Source: Gammaproteobacteria bacterium (GTDB taxonomy: Bacteria > Pseudomonadota > Gammaproteobacteria > Pseudomonadales > Azotimanducaceae). Taken from it: a stretch of DNA of 64,000 bases. Shown here one piece after another: positions 28,477-38,390 of the stretch; position 1 is the stretch's first letter; every line of letters starts with the position of its first letter. Position numbers and translations under genes: made by a program. The notes below the pieces were generated by a model. That model saw only the letters and a list, made by a program, of their open reading frames with translations. It made no database searches and had not been told where the DNA came from. The DNA is taken from contig VXNM01000014.1 of assembly GCA_009840545.1 (NCBI GenBank), positions 307,197 to 371,196 of the forward strand, given 5' to 3'.

Positions 28477-29733
28477 TCACATCTCTTCGATGATGGCATC
28501 GCCAAATTCGGAGCACTTGAGCAAGGTGGCGTCAGACATCAATCGTTCAAAGTCGTAGGTTACAGTCTTGTTCCCGATTGCTGCTTCCATTCCTCGTACG
28601 ATCGCATCAGCCGCTTCCTTCCACCCGATATAACGAAGCATCATTTCGGCAGAGAGTATCAGGGAACCCGGATTCACTTTGTCCTGACCAGCATATTTGG
28701 GTGCAGTGCCGTGCGTCGCCTCGAAAACGGCAACACTATCGCCAATGTTTGCCCCTGGGGCAATTCCAATTCCTCCAACCTGCGCGGCAAGTGCATCTGA
28801 GAGGTAATCCCCGTTCAAGTTCATGGTGGCTATCACGTCGTACTCGTCGGGTCGAGTGAGGATCTGCTGCAACATTGCATCTGCAATAACATCCTTAATC
28901 ACAATCTGTTTCCCGGTGGAAGGATTAGTTAGTTCGTGCCAAGGTCCACCATCCAATTCCGTTGCGCCAAATTCACGTGCGGCCAAAGCGTAGCCCCAAT
29001 CCTTGAACGCCCCTTCCGTGAACTTCATGATGTTCCCCTTGTGTACAAAGGTCACCGAATCCCGATCTTCGGCTATGGCATATTGAATGGCCTTTCGAAC
29101 AAGGCGTTCGGTGCCCTCGACAGATACAGGTTTGATGCCAATTCCGCAGTGTTGAGGGAATCGAATTTTTTGAACCCCCATTTGATCGCGTAAGAATTGC
29201 AGTACACGCTCTGCACCTGCACTATCGGCTTCCCACTCCACTCCAGCATAAATGTCCTCCGTGTTCTCTCGAAAGATGACCATATCGGTCTTTTGAGGTG
29301 CAACAACGGGGCTTGGGACACCGTTAAACCATCTAACAGGTCGCTGGCACACGTAGAGGTCGAGTTGCTGTCGAAGTGCTACGTTAAGGGACCTAATTCC
29401 ACCGCCGACTGGAGTTGTCATTGGTCCTTTGATGCCAATCTTGAACTCTGTTAGAGCATCTAGGGTTTCCTGAGGCAACCACTCATCTTCGCCATATACG
29501 TCAAGCGACTTTTCTCCCGCATATATCTCCATCCAAGCGATCTTTCGACCAGAGTTGTAGGTCTGCTCTACAGCCGCATCCACAACTGCTCTCATCACTG
29601 GGCTGATGTCAACGCCAATGCCATCTCCCTCTATAAAGGGAATGATTGGATTTTCGGGTGAAACCACTGAACCGTCTGGCGCATTTTGGATCGGTTCGCC
29701 CTCTGTAGGTATCTTAATATGCTGGTAATTCAA
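28477..29733 (-). CDS. icd: NADP-dependent isocitrate dehydrogenase
   Basis: The TCA-cycle enzyme turning isocitrate into 2-oxoglutarate. Close to E. coli Icd throughout: [40 protein letters not shown] (phosphorylatable Ser), [37 protein letters not shown] and the C-terminal [15 protein letters not shown]. Family members begin M(G/S)YQHIK, so I place the start at the TTG at 29733 (418 residues); a TTG at 29751 would leave almost no leader after the promoter. The phosphorylatable serine matters because AceA, its competitor for isocitrate, is also in the window (34.4 kb). Confidence 0.96.
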   Translation of the reverse strand: MNYQHIKIPTEGEPIQNAPDGSVVSPENPIIPFIEGDGIGVDISPVMRAVVDAAVEQTYNSGRKIAWMEIYAGEKSLDVYGEDEWLPQETLDALTEFKIGIKGPMTTPVGGGIRSLNVALRQQLDLYVCQRPVRWFNGVPSPVVAPQKTDMVIFRENTEDIYAGVEWEADSAGAERVLQFLRDQMGVQKIRFPQHCGIGIKPVSVEGTERLVRKAIQYAIAEDRDSVTFVHKGNIMKFTEGAFKDWGYALAAREFGATELDGGPWHELTNPSTGKQIVIKDVIADAMLQQILTRPDEYDVIATMNLNGDYLSDALAAQVGGIGIAPGANIGDSVAVFEATHGTAPKYAGQDKVNPGSLILSAEMMLRYIGWKEAADAIVRGMEAAIGNKTVTYDFERLMSDATLLKCSEFGDAIIEEM

Positions 29734-29760
29734 GTGATTTCGCCACCGCAAAAAAAGCGG

Positions 29761-29789
29761 ATTATAGTGGTATCGAATTCAAAGCTGAA
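29761..29789 (-). promoter_or_regulatory. Candidate sigma-70 promoter of icd
   Basis: On the minus strand a perfect TATAAT (-10, plus coordinates 29761-29766) lies 17 bases after a weak -35 TTCAGC (29784-29789). Transcription would begin near 29754, about 20 bases before the TTG at 29733, which supports that start over the one at 29751. Confidence 0.5.
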
Positions 29790-30076
29790 AATTGACCGCT
29801 AAACGATTCGCGGAACCCAGTGATAGCCACGTCTTAAGTCCTCATTCGTTCGAGAGGGGCCGACTACATGGACTTCGGCATGAGATCGTTCCCAAATGAA
29901 GACTATGTGCTGAAAAAGTGACGCCAACCCGGTACGCGTCTAGTTACTAGCTTTACGTAGCTATCTCCTTGAGACACCTATGCTATCAGATAAAACTCTA
30001 ATGAAAAGTGCTTTGCTCAATCGGTAGTTTGTGCGAGACACCAGTACTTAGATAAGTGAAAAACCTCGGGCTCTTC
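29790..30076. other. Intergenic region between icd and moaE
   Basis: Together with the icd promoter this makes a 343-base gap. I see no open frame with coding character, no tRNA and no strong terminator. In Pseudomonas genomes other genes lie between icd and mnmA; here the moa genes are present instead and no remnant of those genes is recognisable. Confidence 0.4.
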
Positions 30077-30538
30077 TTATCTGTCGCTCAACCAACTAGA
30101 TGTGCGTTTGTAATCGTCGGTTGTCGACTCAACCCATTTGTCCGACGATCGTCCTATCTCCTTTTTCCAGAAAACCGCTTCGGTCTTAAGCAAGTCCATG
30201 ATGTACTCACAAGCAGCAAAAGCATCACCTCGGTGGGCGGAACCAACCAGTACCAACACAATCTGTTCCCTCGCCTCAAGTTTACCCACTCGATGGATGA
30301 CAACAACATCTAGCAATGACCACTTTTCTTGTGCACTATTGACAATGTTTTCTATGCTCTTTTCAGTCATACCGGGATAGTGTTCCAAGTACAAACCTAA
30401 CAATTCGTCGTCCTTCAGGTCTCGCACGAGACCTGCGAATGCGACTAATGCACCTCCCTGTCCGGCCAATCGTTCACGACATTTCCGCCATTCGTCGTCA
30501 ATGCAAAAGTCGCGTTCCTGAATACGTACGTCGATCAA
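30077..30538 (-). CDS. moaE: Molybdopterin synthase catalytic subunit MoaE
   Basis: The large subunit of MPT synthase, which with MoaD puts the dithiolene sulfurs into precursor Z (cPMP). Visible are GALVAFAGLVRD, LYLEHYPGMTEKSIENIV, VVVIHRVGKLEAREQIVLVLVGSAHRGDAFAACEYIMD and VFWKKEIGRSSDKWVE with the active-site Lys residues. The TTG at 30538, five bases after the moaD stop and preceded by GGGGG, gives 153 residues, normal for the family. It is the last gene of moaCDE. Confidence 0.93.
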   Translation of the reverse strand: MIDVRIQERDFCIDDEWRKCRERLAGQGGALVAFAGLVRDLKDDELLGLYLEHYPGMTEKSIENIVNSAQEKWSLLDVVVIHRVGKLEAREQIVLVLVGSAHRGDAFAACEYIMDLLKTEAVFWKKEIGRSSDKWVESTTDDYKRTSSWLSDR

Positions 30539-30542
30539 TCGG

Positions 30543-30797
30543 TTAACCCCCAGTGACCTGTGGGAAATAGGCAATCTCATCGTTGTCGTGCAGTTCCACA
30601 ACACCGTCTAACATTTCGAGATTTACTGCCACTCTTACGGAGTCTCCCTGTAGCAAAGAGATTGCCTGATCATCCAACTGGGGAGATAGAGCTGTCGGCA
30701 ACGAGTCAGATGTGCTCCCCTCGGGAAGTCTCACTTGAATTTCGTCAGAACCAATTTCCTCGCGCAACGACGCGAAAAACAACACTCTTACTTTCAT
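30543..30797 (-). CDS. moaD: Molybdopterin synthase sulfur carrier subunit MoaD
   Basis: A ubiquitin-fold protein of 84 residues ending in the obligatory Gly-Gly (QVTGG) whose C-terminus becomes a thiocarboxylate. It opens MKVRVLFFASLREEIG and has VAVNLEMLDGVVELHDNDEIAYFPQVTGG. The ATG directly abuts the moaC stop. The adenylyltransferase MoeB that loads it is not in the window. Confidence 0.92.
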   Translation of the reverse strand: MKVRVLFFASLREEIGSDEIQVRLPEGSTSDSLPTALSPQLDDQAISLLQGDSVRVAVNLEMLDGVVELHDNDEIAYFPQVTGG

Positions 30798-31280
30798 TTA
30801 ACGATTTTCTTCAGACTGCCAAAATCCCGACTTTCCCCCAGATTTCGAGACCAAGCCAACATTGTTGATACGAATTCCCTTCTCAACACTCTTGCACATG
30901 TCGTAAATGGTTAGTCCAGCAACCGAAACCGCAGTTAATGCCTCCATTTCCACGCCAGTGCGCCCCGTAACTCTGCAAATGGCTTGAATCTTCAGACTAG
31001 TGGAATCAGCTTTGTCGAATGAAATCCGAACCATTGATATCGGTATCGGATGGCACAAAGGAATGATGTCGCTTGTCCGCTTTGCCGCTTGAATTCCTGC
31101 GATCCTCGCAGTAGCAAGTACATCTCCTTTGGGGACTCGACCATCGAAAATCATGGATAACGTGGTTGGTTGCATGTGAACGAGCGCTTCTGCAATTGCT
31201 TCTCGTGAGGTGACCCGCTTTTCCGAGATATCCACCATTTGGGCATCACCCTTCTGGGTCAGATGAGTCAGTTTCGACAT
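30798..31280 (-). CDS. moaC: Cyclic pyranopterin monophosphate synthase MoaC
   Basis: Converts the MoaA product into cPMP. Diagnostic segments: [82 protein letters not shown] and [10 protein letters not shown]. It is 160 residues, the usual length. ATG start with AAGGGG upstream. First gene of moaCDE, divergent from mnmA. Neither moaA nor moaB is adjacent. Confidence 0.95.
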   Translation of the reverse strand: MSKLTHLTQKGDAQMVDISEKRVTSREAIAEALVHMQPTTLSMIFDGRVPKGDVLATARIAGIQAAKRTSDIIPLCHPIPISMVRISFDKADSTSLKIQAICRVTGRTGVEMEALTAVSVAGLTIYDMCKSVEKGIRINNVGLVSKSGGKSGFWQSEENR

Positions 31281-31387
31281 AGTGACCCCTTAACTAAGCT
31301 TGCATGGCTCACAGAGTGTTCTCCGTTCGTTCGCAACAATACAATACCAATTATTGTCGCATTTCAGGGCAGTGGGACGACACCACT

Positions 31388-32464
31388 ATGGAGTCGATCG
31401 TTGTTGGGCTATCTGGCGGAGTCGATTCCGCCGTTGCTGCCATGTTGCTGAAGCGCAAAGGCTACTCGGTGTCCGGACTATTCATGAAGAATTGGGATGA
31501 AGACGATGGTACGAAGTACTGCACTGCCACCGAGGACTACGAAGATGCCCAAAGAGTCGCGGAAACGCTCGACATTCCTCTCGACACGATCAGTTTTTCG
31601 GCTGAGTATTGGGAACGAGTCTTCAAGGAATTGATAGAAAGCTACAACTCGGGGCTCACACCCAATCCCGACATTCTCTGCAACCGAGAGATAAAGTTCG
31701 GATTGTTCTTAGATTACGTCGAGCAATCAACAGATACACACACCATCGCAACCGGACACTACGCCCGAGGCGAAGGCTTAGGAAACCGGTTCTCGTTATT
31801 TCGGGCACGAGATAAATCGAAAGACCAAAGCTACTTTCTCAGTTACGTGGACCGCAAGCGACTGGGCAGCTGCATGTTTCCACTTGCGAACAAAACCAAG
31901 ATGCAAGTTCGACACTTGGCACAATGCAACGGATTGCACGTCTACGACAAAAGGGACAGTACGGGAATATGCTTCATCGGAGAACGACGATTCAGGGATT
32001 TCCTGGAGAGGTACATTCGACGCAATCCAGGCGAGATTGTCGATATACAAGGACGCATATTGGGCGAACACATAGGTTTGGCTTACTATACATTTGGACA
32101 GCGCAAAGGGCTCGAAGTCGGTGGGCAACAAGGAGCTCTAGAGTCGCCATGGTACGTGTTAGAAAAGGACGAGAAATCTAACCGTCTGGTAGTGACACAA
32201 TCTCAAGATGCCCTTCTAAACTGCGAACTGAAAGCTATAGAGGTGAACTGGCTTGTCGATGAAGTCAAACCGTACCAACGGTGCGAAGCCGCTGTTCGGT
32301 ATCGCCAGAAACCATCGCCCTGCCAAGTCTCGATGAACACAGACAACGAACTTCATGTGAGATTTGATCGACCCCAACGTGCCATTACACCGGGACAATT
32401 TGTAGCGCTGTACGACGGAGATTGGTGCCTTGGAGGAGCTCGTATCGTGCAAGTGCTCGGTTAG
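31388..32464 (+). CDS. mnmA: tRNA 2-thiouridylase MnmA
   Basis: Transfers sulfur to U34 of tRNAs for Glu, Gln and Lys. The PP-loop is VGLSGGVDSAVAAMLL, the nucleophile Cys is in NPDILCNREIKFG and the persulfide Cys is in STGICFIGER. The ATG at 31388 starts directly before the PP-loop and gives 358 residues; the frame is open upstream from 31304 without conservation. Its sulfur donor TusE and the TusBCD complex are encoded at 15.5-16.7 kb. purB follows after only four bases, so the hflD gene that separates these two in E. coli is missing. Confidence 0.95.
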   Translation: MESIVVGLSGGVDSAVAAMLLKRKGYSVSGLFMKNWDEDDGTKYCTATEDYEDAQRVAETLDIPLDTISFSAEYWERVFKELIESYNSGLTPNPDILCNREIKFGLFLDYVEQSTDTHTIATGHYARGEGLGNRFSLFRARDKSKDQSYFLSYVDRKRLGSCMFPLANKTKMQVRHLAQCNGLHVYDKRDSTGICFIGERRFRDFLERYIRRNPGEIVDIQGRILGEHIGLAYYTFGQRKGLEVGGQQGALESPWYVLEKDEKSNRLVVTQSQDALLNCELKAIEVNWLVDEVKPYQRCEAAVRYRQKPSPCQVSMNTDNELHVRFDRPQRAITPGQFVALYDGDWCLGGARIVQVLG

Positions 32465-32468
32465 ACCA

Positions 32469-33875
32469 ATGGTTGAACTACCTTTCGACCCTCTGTCCGC
32501 AATCAGTCCGCTCGATGGACGCTACCACAAATCCGTCCAGGACCTTGCGCCTTTTGCAAGCGAGTATGCACTCATCAAGTATCGAGCTCAAATTGAGGTC
32601 GAATGGTTCTTATTTCTCAATCAATCAGGCCAGATCCAAAATTTTCAACCTCTTGCCAATGACCAGGTCGAGAAGTGTCGAGGGATCTGGCGTGGCTTCT
32701 CGCTTGAAGATGCAAAGGAAGTCCGAAGAATTGAGTCCGAGACCAATCACGACGTAAAGAGCGTGGAGGTCTTTATTCGACATAGACTAGCGGACATTGG
32801 TCTAGAAGCATGTTCAGAAATGGTTCACTTTGGATGTACATCGGAAGACATTAACAATCTCGCATACGGGCTCATGATTCGGGATATCCGAAACGACGTG
32901 CTCGTTCCTGGTTTAGACGAATTGATTTCCGAAGTCGTCCAAGTTGCAGAGCCGGTAATCGACGTTCCCATGCTTTCACGAACACACGGCCAGAGTGCTT
33001 CTCCAACGACAGTTGGGAAGGAATTGGCAGTGTTCGCGTCTCGACTCAATAGCTGGTCGAGCCGATTGAGCGAAGAGACTATCTTCGGAAAAATGAACGG
33101 AGCTGTTGGAAACTACAACGCACACACAGCAGCTTGTCCTACTCTTGACTGGATTACGACAGGCAATACATTCATTCGATTGCTTGGACTCGAACCCAGC
33201 GAGATCACAACACAAATAGAGCCTCATGACTACATTGCAGCTTGTCTCAACGAAATTAGGGGCGCAAACATCGTCCTATTGGACTTAGTGCGCGATGCCT
33301 GGGCCTATATATCGATTGGGTACTTCCAACAAAAGAGAGTCGCTAACCAAGTGGGGAGTTCAACGATGCCCCACAAAATCAATCCTATCGACTTCGAGAA
33401 CGCTGAGGGCAATATTGGGGTAGCCAACGCAGTTTTGGCACACCTAGCCGAAAAGCTTCCAGTTTCTCGATGGCAACGTGACTTGTCTGACTCAACTGCA
33501 ATTCGAAACATGGGTAGCGCGATCGGACATTCACTACAGGCCTATCGAAGCGCTCTGCGTGGGCTCAAGAAGATTCAAATAGATCGCAGTCGGATAGACG
33601 AGGATTTGGCAAACTCCTGGGAAGTACTGTCTGAGGCGGTGCAGACAATCATGCGAGTTGAAGGCATTTCAGATGCATACGAGAAAGTCAAGAAACTCAC
33701 TCGGGGAAAGCAGCTTACAAGGGACTACTACTTGGAACTGATTACAGGCCTCGGCCTCTCAGCTGACGCAGTGGTGCGACTTCAAGAGCTCAAACCCTCC
33801 ACTTACGTGGGACTTGCACCACAAATAGCCCAGCAAACGCTAGAAAATGTTCGAGCATCAATTGCGAACCGATGA
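32469..33875 (+). CDS. purB: Adenylosuccinate lyase
   Basis: Cleaves SAICAR and adenylosuccinate in purine synthesis. It belongs to the long E. coli-like type: LSAISPLDGRYHKSVQDLAPFASEYALIKYR at the start, ETNHDVKSVEVFI, FGCTSEDINNLAY, TTVGKEL after SRTHGQSASP, and the signature SSTMPHKINPIDFENAEGN. The ATG at 32469 gives 468 residues; the frame extends upstream into the end of mnmA without conservation. It lies in an mnmA-purB-GNAT operon. Confidence 0.95.
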   Translation: MVELPFDPLSAISPLDGRYHKSVQDLAPFASEYALIKYRAQIEVEWFLFLNQSGQIQNFQPLANDQVEKCRGIWRGFSLEDAKEVRRIESETNHDVKSVEVFIRHRLADIGLEACSEMVHFGCTSEDINNLAYGLMIRDIRNDVLVPGLDELISEVVQVAEPVIDVPMLSRTHGQSASPTTVGKELAVFASRLNSWSSRLSEETIFGKMNGAVGNYNAHTAACPTLDWITTGNTFIRLLGLEPSEITTQIEPHDYIAACLNEIRGANIVLLDLVRDAWAYISIGYFQQKRVANQVGSSTMPHKINPIDFENAEGNIGVANAVLAHLAEKLPVSRWQRDLSDSTAIRNMGSAIGHSLQAYRSALRGLKKIQIDRSRIDEDLANSWEVLSEAVQTIMRVEGISDAYEKVKKLTRGKQLTRDYYLELITGLGLSADAVVRLQELKPSTYVGLAPQIAQQTLENVRASIANR

Positions 33876-34313
33876 ATGAGTACTAAAGTCAAAGTTCAGG
33901 AAGTGGGTTGGGATGAAAACTCTCCAACTCTCATTGCTATTCGAACCGAGGTTTTTGTTAAGGAGCAAAATGTTCCTGAAGACTTGGAAATAGACGGAAT
34001 GGACAGTGACTCTTATCACTTCCTAGCATCTTTGCCTGACGGAAAGCATGTCGGAACCGCTCGACTGTTGAAGAGTGGCCAGATCGGTCGAATGGCAGTT
34101 CTCGAACCGTACAGAAATGCCGGAATTGGCCAGCAATTGTTGGAGTGTGCAATCGCTAAGGCACGCAGCATGGAATTTGAAGAAATTTTTCTTCACGCTC
34201 AAATTCAAGCAGTCGACTTCTATCTGCGAAATGGCTTCGAGGTGTTCGGCCCAGAGTTTGACGATGCGGGAATCAACCATCGAGCAATGCGCTATATCGG
34301 AGTTTCCAACTAG
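33876..34313 (+). CDS. GNAT family N-acetyltransferase (ElaA/YjcF-like)
   Basis: A 145-residue acetyltransferase. The opening IRTEVFVKEQNVPEDLEIDGMDSDSYHFLA and the acetyl-CoA loop GRMAVLEPYRNAGIGQQLLECAI match the ElaA/YjcF branch, and LHAQIQAVDFYLRNGFEVFG is the conserved beta5-alpha4 part. The ATG directly follows the purB TGA, so it is cotranslated with purB. The substrate is unknown. A similar gene follows purB in some Pseudomonas genomes, as I recall. Confidence 0.85.
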   Translation: MSTKVKVQEVGWDENSPTLIAIRTEVFVKEQNVPEDLEIDGMDSDSYHFLASLPDGKHVGTARLLKSGQIGRMAVLEPYRNAGIGQQLLECAIAKARSMEFEEIFLHAQIQAVDFYLRNGFEVFGPEFDDAGINHRAMRYIGVSN

Positions 34314-34411
34314 ACTGGTTGCATAACTAGCCAACAAAACAGAACTGTTTTTCACTACCTACAGTCATTCCGGTCGCTAAAATTCCCACTTTGCGTACCT
34401 AAGGAACTGAC

Positions 34412-35719
34412 TTGGCTCTTCACTACGTACCACGAAAACCCCGTTCAGAACAGATTGTTGAACTAGAAAAGGAATGGGCAACTCACCCTCGCTGGACCGA
34501 CGTAAAACGTGGCTACACCGCTGAGGACGTTGTAAGACTGCGAGGAACAATTCCTCATCGAAGCATGCTGGCAGCTCATGGAGCCGACAAATTGTGGGCA
34601 CTCTTGGAAAACGAACCTTTTGTAAATGCTCTAGGTGCTCTGACAGGAGGACAAGCTGTTCAGCAGGTCAAAGCGGGAATCAAAGCAATCTACCTCTCAG
34701 GTTGGCAAGTTGCGGCGGACAACAATACTTCGGAGACGATGTATCCCGATCAGTCTTTGTATGCCGTGAACTCGGTGCCGTCCGTTGTGAATCGAATCAA
34801 CAACGCTTTTCGTCGTGCTGACGAAATTCAATGGTCAAAAGGAGTCGATGACGGAACCGACTATTACGCACCGATCGTTGCGGATGCGGAAGCGGGATTT
34901 GGAGGAATTCTCAACGCTTTCGAATTGATGAAATCGATGATTGCTGCAGGCGCTGCAGGCGTACACTTCGAAGATCAACTTGCATCTGTGAAGAAGTGCG
35001 GACACATGGGTGGCAAGGTCTTGGTTCCAACCGTCGAAGCCGTTCAAAAGTTAATTGCAGCGCGACTTGCTGCGGATGTTTGCGACGTGCCGACACTTCT
35101 GATGGCAAGGACTGATGCCAACGCAGCGGCAATGGTGACCAGCGACATCGATGAGCATGACAAGCCGTTTCTAACCGGAGAACGCACTCCGGAGGGTTTC
35201 TATCGGTCGCGCGCTGGACTCGACCAGGCAATTGCTCGGTCGCTTGCTTATGCTCCATATGCTGATCTTATTTGGTGCGAAACCGCGGTTCCATCAATAG
35301 AAGAGGCTCGAGCGTTCGCCGATGCTATACATCGCGTATATCCAGATCAAATGCTGGCATATAACTGTTCTCCAAGCTTCAATTGGAAAGCTAACCTTGA
35401 CGACGCATCGATTGCAAGATTCCAACGTGAATTGGCAGCAATGGGCTACAAGTTTCAGTTCATCACGTTGGCAGGAATTCACAGTATGTGGTACAGCATG
35501 TTCCAACTAACGAAAGACTATGTCGACAATCAGATGTCTGCATACGTCGAACTACAAGAGAAGGAGTTTGCCGCAACGGATCGCGGATACTCATTTGTGA
35601 GCCACCAACAAGAAGTGGGCACCGGCTACTTTGACGAGGTAGCAAATGTAATTCAAGCAGGCGAGTCGTCCGTAACCGCATTGACTGGATCAACCGAAGA
35701 GGCACAGTTTGAGCACTAG
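34412..35719 (+). CDS. aceA: Isocitrate lyase
   Basis: The first glyoxylate-shunt enzyme, splitting isocitrate into glyoxylate and succinate. It shows [26 protein letters not shown], the catalytic Cys loop [24 protein letters not shown] and [10 protein letters not shown]. At 435 residues it matches the E. coli-type enzyme. The TTG start at 34412 is forced, with AAGGA six bases before it. A 9-bp inverted repeat overlaps the stop codon. The malate synthase gene is not in the window. Confidence 0.96.
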   Translation: MALHYVPRKPRSEQIVELEKEWATHPRWTDVKRGYTAEDVVRLRGTIPHRSMLAAHGADKLWALLENEPFVNALGALTGGQAVQQVKAGIKAIYLSGWQVAADNNTSETMYPDQSLYAVNSVPSVVNRINNAFRRADEIQWSKGVDDGTDYYAPIVADAEAGFGGILNAFELMKSMIAAGAAGVHFEDQLASVKKCGHMGGKVLVPTVEAVQKLIAARLAADVCDVPTLLMARTDANAAAMVTSDIDEHDKPFLTGERTPEGFYRSRAGLDQAIARSLAYAPYADLIWCETAVPSIEEARAFADAIHRVYPDQMLAYNCSPSFNWKANLDDASIARFQRELAAMGYKFQFITLAGIHSMWYSMFQLTKDYVDNQMSAYVELQEKEFAATDRGYSFVSHQQEVGTGYFDEVANVIQAGESSVTALTGSTEEAQFEH

Positions 35720-35737
35720 AGCAAAACTTGTGCTCAA
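35707..35737 (+). terminator. Perfect 9-bp inverted repeat spanning the aceA stop codon
   Basis: TTTGAGCAC (35707-35715) and GTGCTCAAA (35729-35737) form a perfect stem with a 13-base loop that contains the TAG stop of aceA. No U tract follows, so it is either a weak terminator or an mRNA 3' stabiliser. Confidence 0.35.
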
Positions 35738-35821
35738 ATGGGAGAAAGTCACTAAACCGTCAATGTAAGCCTGAGCGCAAGAGTTGTGCCAATCCCAAAC
35801 CTAATCTCTGGATTTTGAATC

Positions 35822-36913
35822 ATGCCCACACCCGCCCAAGTAGCTGTACTCCCGATTGAAGAAGCTCCGTTGGATGTTCGTGAAGTCGACTTGCCGGACC
35901 CCAATCCATCTCAAGTGGTAGTCAAGCAGTTTGCGTCTGGCATATGTCACTCTCAACTCCACCAAATGCGAGGTCCAAGAAGAAATCCGACTCTTCTCGG
36001 TCATGAATCGACAGGTGTGGTAATTCAAAAGGGCTCAGATGTGAGTCATGTGGAGGAAGGCGACGAAGTCCTCGTAACGTGGGTTCCTCGAAATGCCCGA
36101 CAGGACCCGTCGCGAGCAACTCCCGCAACTCTAAATCTCGATAGTAAGACAGCCGTATCCCAAAACGTGTTTACTTGGGCATCCCACACAATCGCCGACC
36201 AGCGATTCGTTGTGAAGACCGAACCAATGACTGACAAGCACTCAACTTCCATCATCGGCTGTGCAGTTATGACGGGTGCGGGCGCAGTCATAAACACCGC
36301 TGACGTACAGGCAGGCGAATCGGTTGCTATATTTGGTGTGGGTGGTGTCGGTCTTTCGGCGGTTGTTGCCGCGAGTGTACGCGGCGCAGACCCAATCATT
36401 GCGGTCGACCTGGATGAAGACAAGCTGACGTTCGCGAAGAAGTTCGGCGCAACGATCGGCATTAACGCCTCCAAGCAGGATCCCGTCAGAGCGATTCATG
36501 AGCTCACCGTGAATCCCAATGAAGTCAGCATTGCTGGCCGCGAGGTCAGCGGCGTCGACTATGCGTTCGATTGCATAGGATTGAAAACTACGATGGAACA
36601 AATCGTTCCAGCAGTTCGGCCTGGCCATTTTGGTGCACGACAAGGAGGAACCGCAGTTTTGGTGGGTGTTCCTCACACTACTGTGGAATTGCAAGCGGGG
36701 GAGATTCTCGGCACCGAGAAGCAGTTTCGCGGTTCAATAGGTGGATCTTGTTCGCCCGACACGGACTTTCCGGTATTTCTCGATTGGCACCGGGAAGGTA
36801 AGTTGGATCTTGAGTCGCTCGTAACCGAGACATACTCGCTTCAAGACATCAACGAAGCAACAGCCGCTCTAGCAGAGGGCAAAATCGCGGGTCGGTCGAT
36901 AATCGTTTTTTGA
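35822..36913 (+). CDS. Zinc-dependent alcohol dehydrogenase (MDR family), structural-zinc site absent
   Basis: A medium-chain dehydrogenase of 363 residues resembling the class III branch. The catalytic zinc ligands are present: Cys42 (SGICHSQLH), His61-Glu62 (LLGHES) and the Cys in IIGCAVMTGAG. The NAD motif is FGVGGVGLSA, followed by VDLDEDKL, which suggests NAD preference. The lobe that normally carries four structural zinc Cys residues (about residues 85-110) reads VTWVPRNARQDPSRATPATLNLD and has none of them. ATG start. It converges with the prpD gene. The natural alcohol is unknown. Confidence 0.88.
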   Translation: MPTPAQVAVLPIEEAPLDVREVDLPDPNPSQVVVKQFASGICHSQLHQMRGPRRNPTLLGHESTGVVIQKGSDVSHVEEGDEVLVTWVPRNARQDPSRATPATLNLDSKTAVSQNVFTWASHTIADQRFVVKTEPMTDKHSTSIIGCAVMTGAGAVINTADVQAGESVAIFGVGGVGLSAVVAASVRGADPIIAVDLDEDKLTFAKKFGATIGINASKQDPVRAIHELTVNPNEVSIAGREVSGVDYAFDCIGLKTTMEQIVPAVRPGHFGARQGGTAVLVGVPHTTVELQAGEILGTEKQFRGSIGGSCSPDTDFPVFLDWHREGKLDLESLVTETYSLQDINEATAALAEGKIAGRSIIVF

Positions 36914-36917
36914 AGTG

Positions 36918-38360
36918 CTAGTTCCTCAAGAGCTCCATAAATTCGAGCACTGACTTTCCTACAAGCTGATCATGATCAAGGCAAAGAGTCTCGATTTGTG
37001 ATGCACGAGAATCTGAAAAGCACGTACGAAGGTTCTGTGCAAATTTCTTCTCTAACTTTGGTATCCCCTCATTTCGACGTAGGCGATGACCAATTGGATA
37101 CTCGACTTCCTTTTCGACCTTCGAACCATCCCTAAAGACCACTTCTACGTGATTCGCAACGGATCTCCGATCAGGATCGAGATATTCACGACTATAACGA
37201 GGATTCTCCACCACGAGCATTAGGTCACGCAACTTGTCGACTCTCGGATCTGCCGCGGTCTCGTCTTCGTAGTCCTCTGCGACTAGGTCTCCTTTGAGCA
37301 ATCCAATGGCGGTCATGTATTGCAAGCAATGATCCCGGTCAGCGAAATTGTTGAGCGAACCTGTTTTACTGATGATTCGAATTGCAGATTCATGGGTTCT
37401 CAGCACGATTTGCTCTATTTCGTCAATGCGGTTTGCCACGGTTGGATGCAAGTGAACTGCGGCCTCGACGGCCGTTTGAGCGTGAAATTCTGCTGGATAC
37501 GAAATCTTGAACAAAACATTCTCCATCACATAGCTTCCGTAAGGTCGCTGGAATGAGAATGGTTTGCCTCCAAAAGACACATCGTAGAATCCCCACGTCG
37601 GTGCCGAAAGCGCGCTTGGGTAGCCAATCTCACCCTTCAACACGAGCATTGCAAGTCGAACTGCTCTGCTAGTTGCGTCACCCGCAGCCCACGACTTACG
37701 CGGACCGGCGTTCGGTGCATGCCGATAGGTTCGCAAACTGGACCCGTCGATAAACGCATGGGAGAGCGCATCGATGACCTGTTCTCTTGAGCCTCCTAGC
37801 ATTCGAGTGACAACAGCAGTAGTTGCCACGCGAACGAGCAATACATGATCCAAACCGACCCTGTTGAAACTGTTCTCGAGAGCCAAGCACCCTTGAATTT
37901 CATGTGCCTTCACCATTGCGCACAACACGTCGAGCATGGAAAGCGGAGTTCGGTTTTCGACGTTAGCTTGTTGACTCACAAAATCCGCAACAGCTAGGAT
38001 TCCTCCCAAATTGTCCGAAGGGTGTCCCCACTCCGCCGCGAGCCAGGTGTCGTTGAAGTCCAACCACCGAATCATGCAGCCGATATCCCATGCTGCCTTA
38101 ACGGGATCGAGTACATAGTCGGTTCCCGGAACGCGAGCGCCATTTGGGACGATGGTGCCCGGTACGACAGGACCCAATAGCTTTGTACACTCGGGGAACT
38201 TCAGGGCAAGGAAACCGCACCCTAAGGTGTCGATCAAGCAGTGCCGCGCGGTCTGCAATGCTTGTTCGGAAGTGACGTTGTATTCGCAGATGTAATCTGC
38301 CAAGTCCTGCAGGACTTTGTCCGGCTCAGGCCGAACACTTGAATCTACATTTGCTGACAT
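36918..38360 (-). CDS. prpD: 2-methylcitrate dehydratase PrpD
   Basis: A MmgE/PrpD-family dehydratase of 480 residues that turns 2-methylcitrate into methylaconitate. It shows the family pattern: [102 protein letters not shown] and [18 protein letters not shown] start at 38360, 30 bases after the prpC stop. It is the third gene of prpBCD. With a PrpD present, an aconitase completes the step; none is encoded here. Confidence 0.93.
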   Translation of the reverse strand: MSANVDSSVRPEPDKVLQDLADYICEYNVTSEQALQTARHCLIDTLGCGFLALKFPECTKLLGPVVPGTIVPNGARVPGTDYVLDPVKAAWDIGCMIRWLDFNDTWLAAEWGHPSDNLGGILAVADFVSQQANVENRTPLSMLDVLCAMVKAHEIQGCLALENSFNRVGLDHVLLVRVATTAVVTRMLGGSREQVIDALSHAFIDGSSLRTYRHAPNAGPRKSWAAGDATSRAVRLAMLVLKGEIGYPSALSAPTWGFYDVSFGGKPFSFQRPYGSYVMENVLFKISYPAEFHAQTAVEAAVHLHPTVANRIDEIEQIVLRTHESAIRIISKTGSLNNFADRDHCLQYMTAIGLLKGDLVAEDYEDETAADPRVDKLRDLMLVVENPRYSREYLDPDRRSVANHVEVVFRDGSKVEKEVEYPIGHRLRRNEGIPKLEKKFAQNLRTCFSDSRASQIETLCLDHDQLVGKSVLEFMELLRN

Positions 38361-38390
38361 CGTTGTTCTTGTTGACCGCAGGCGGCCAAG

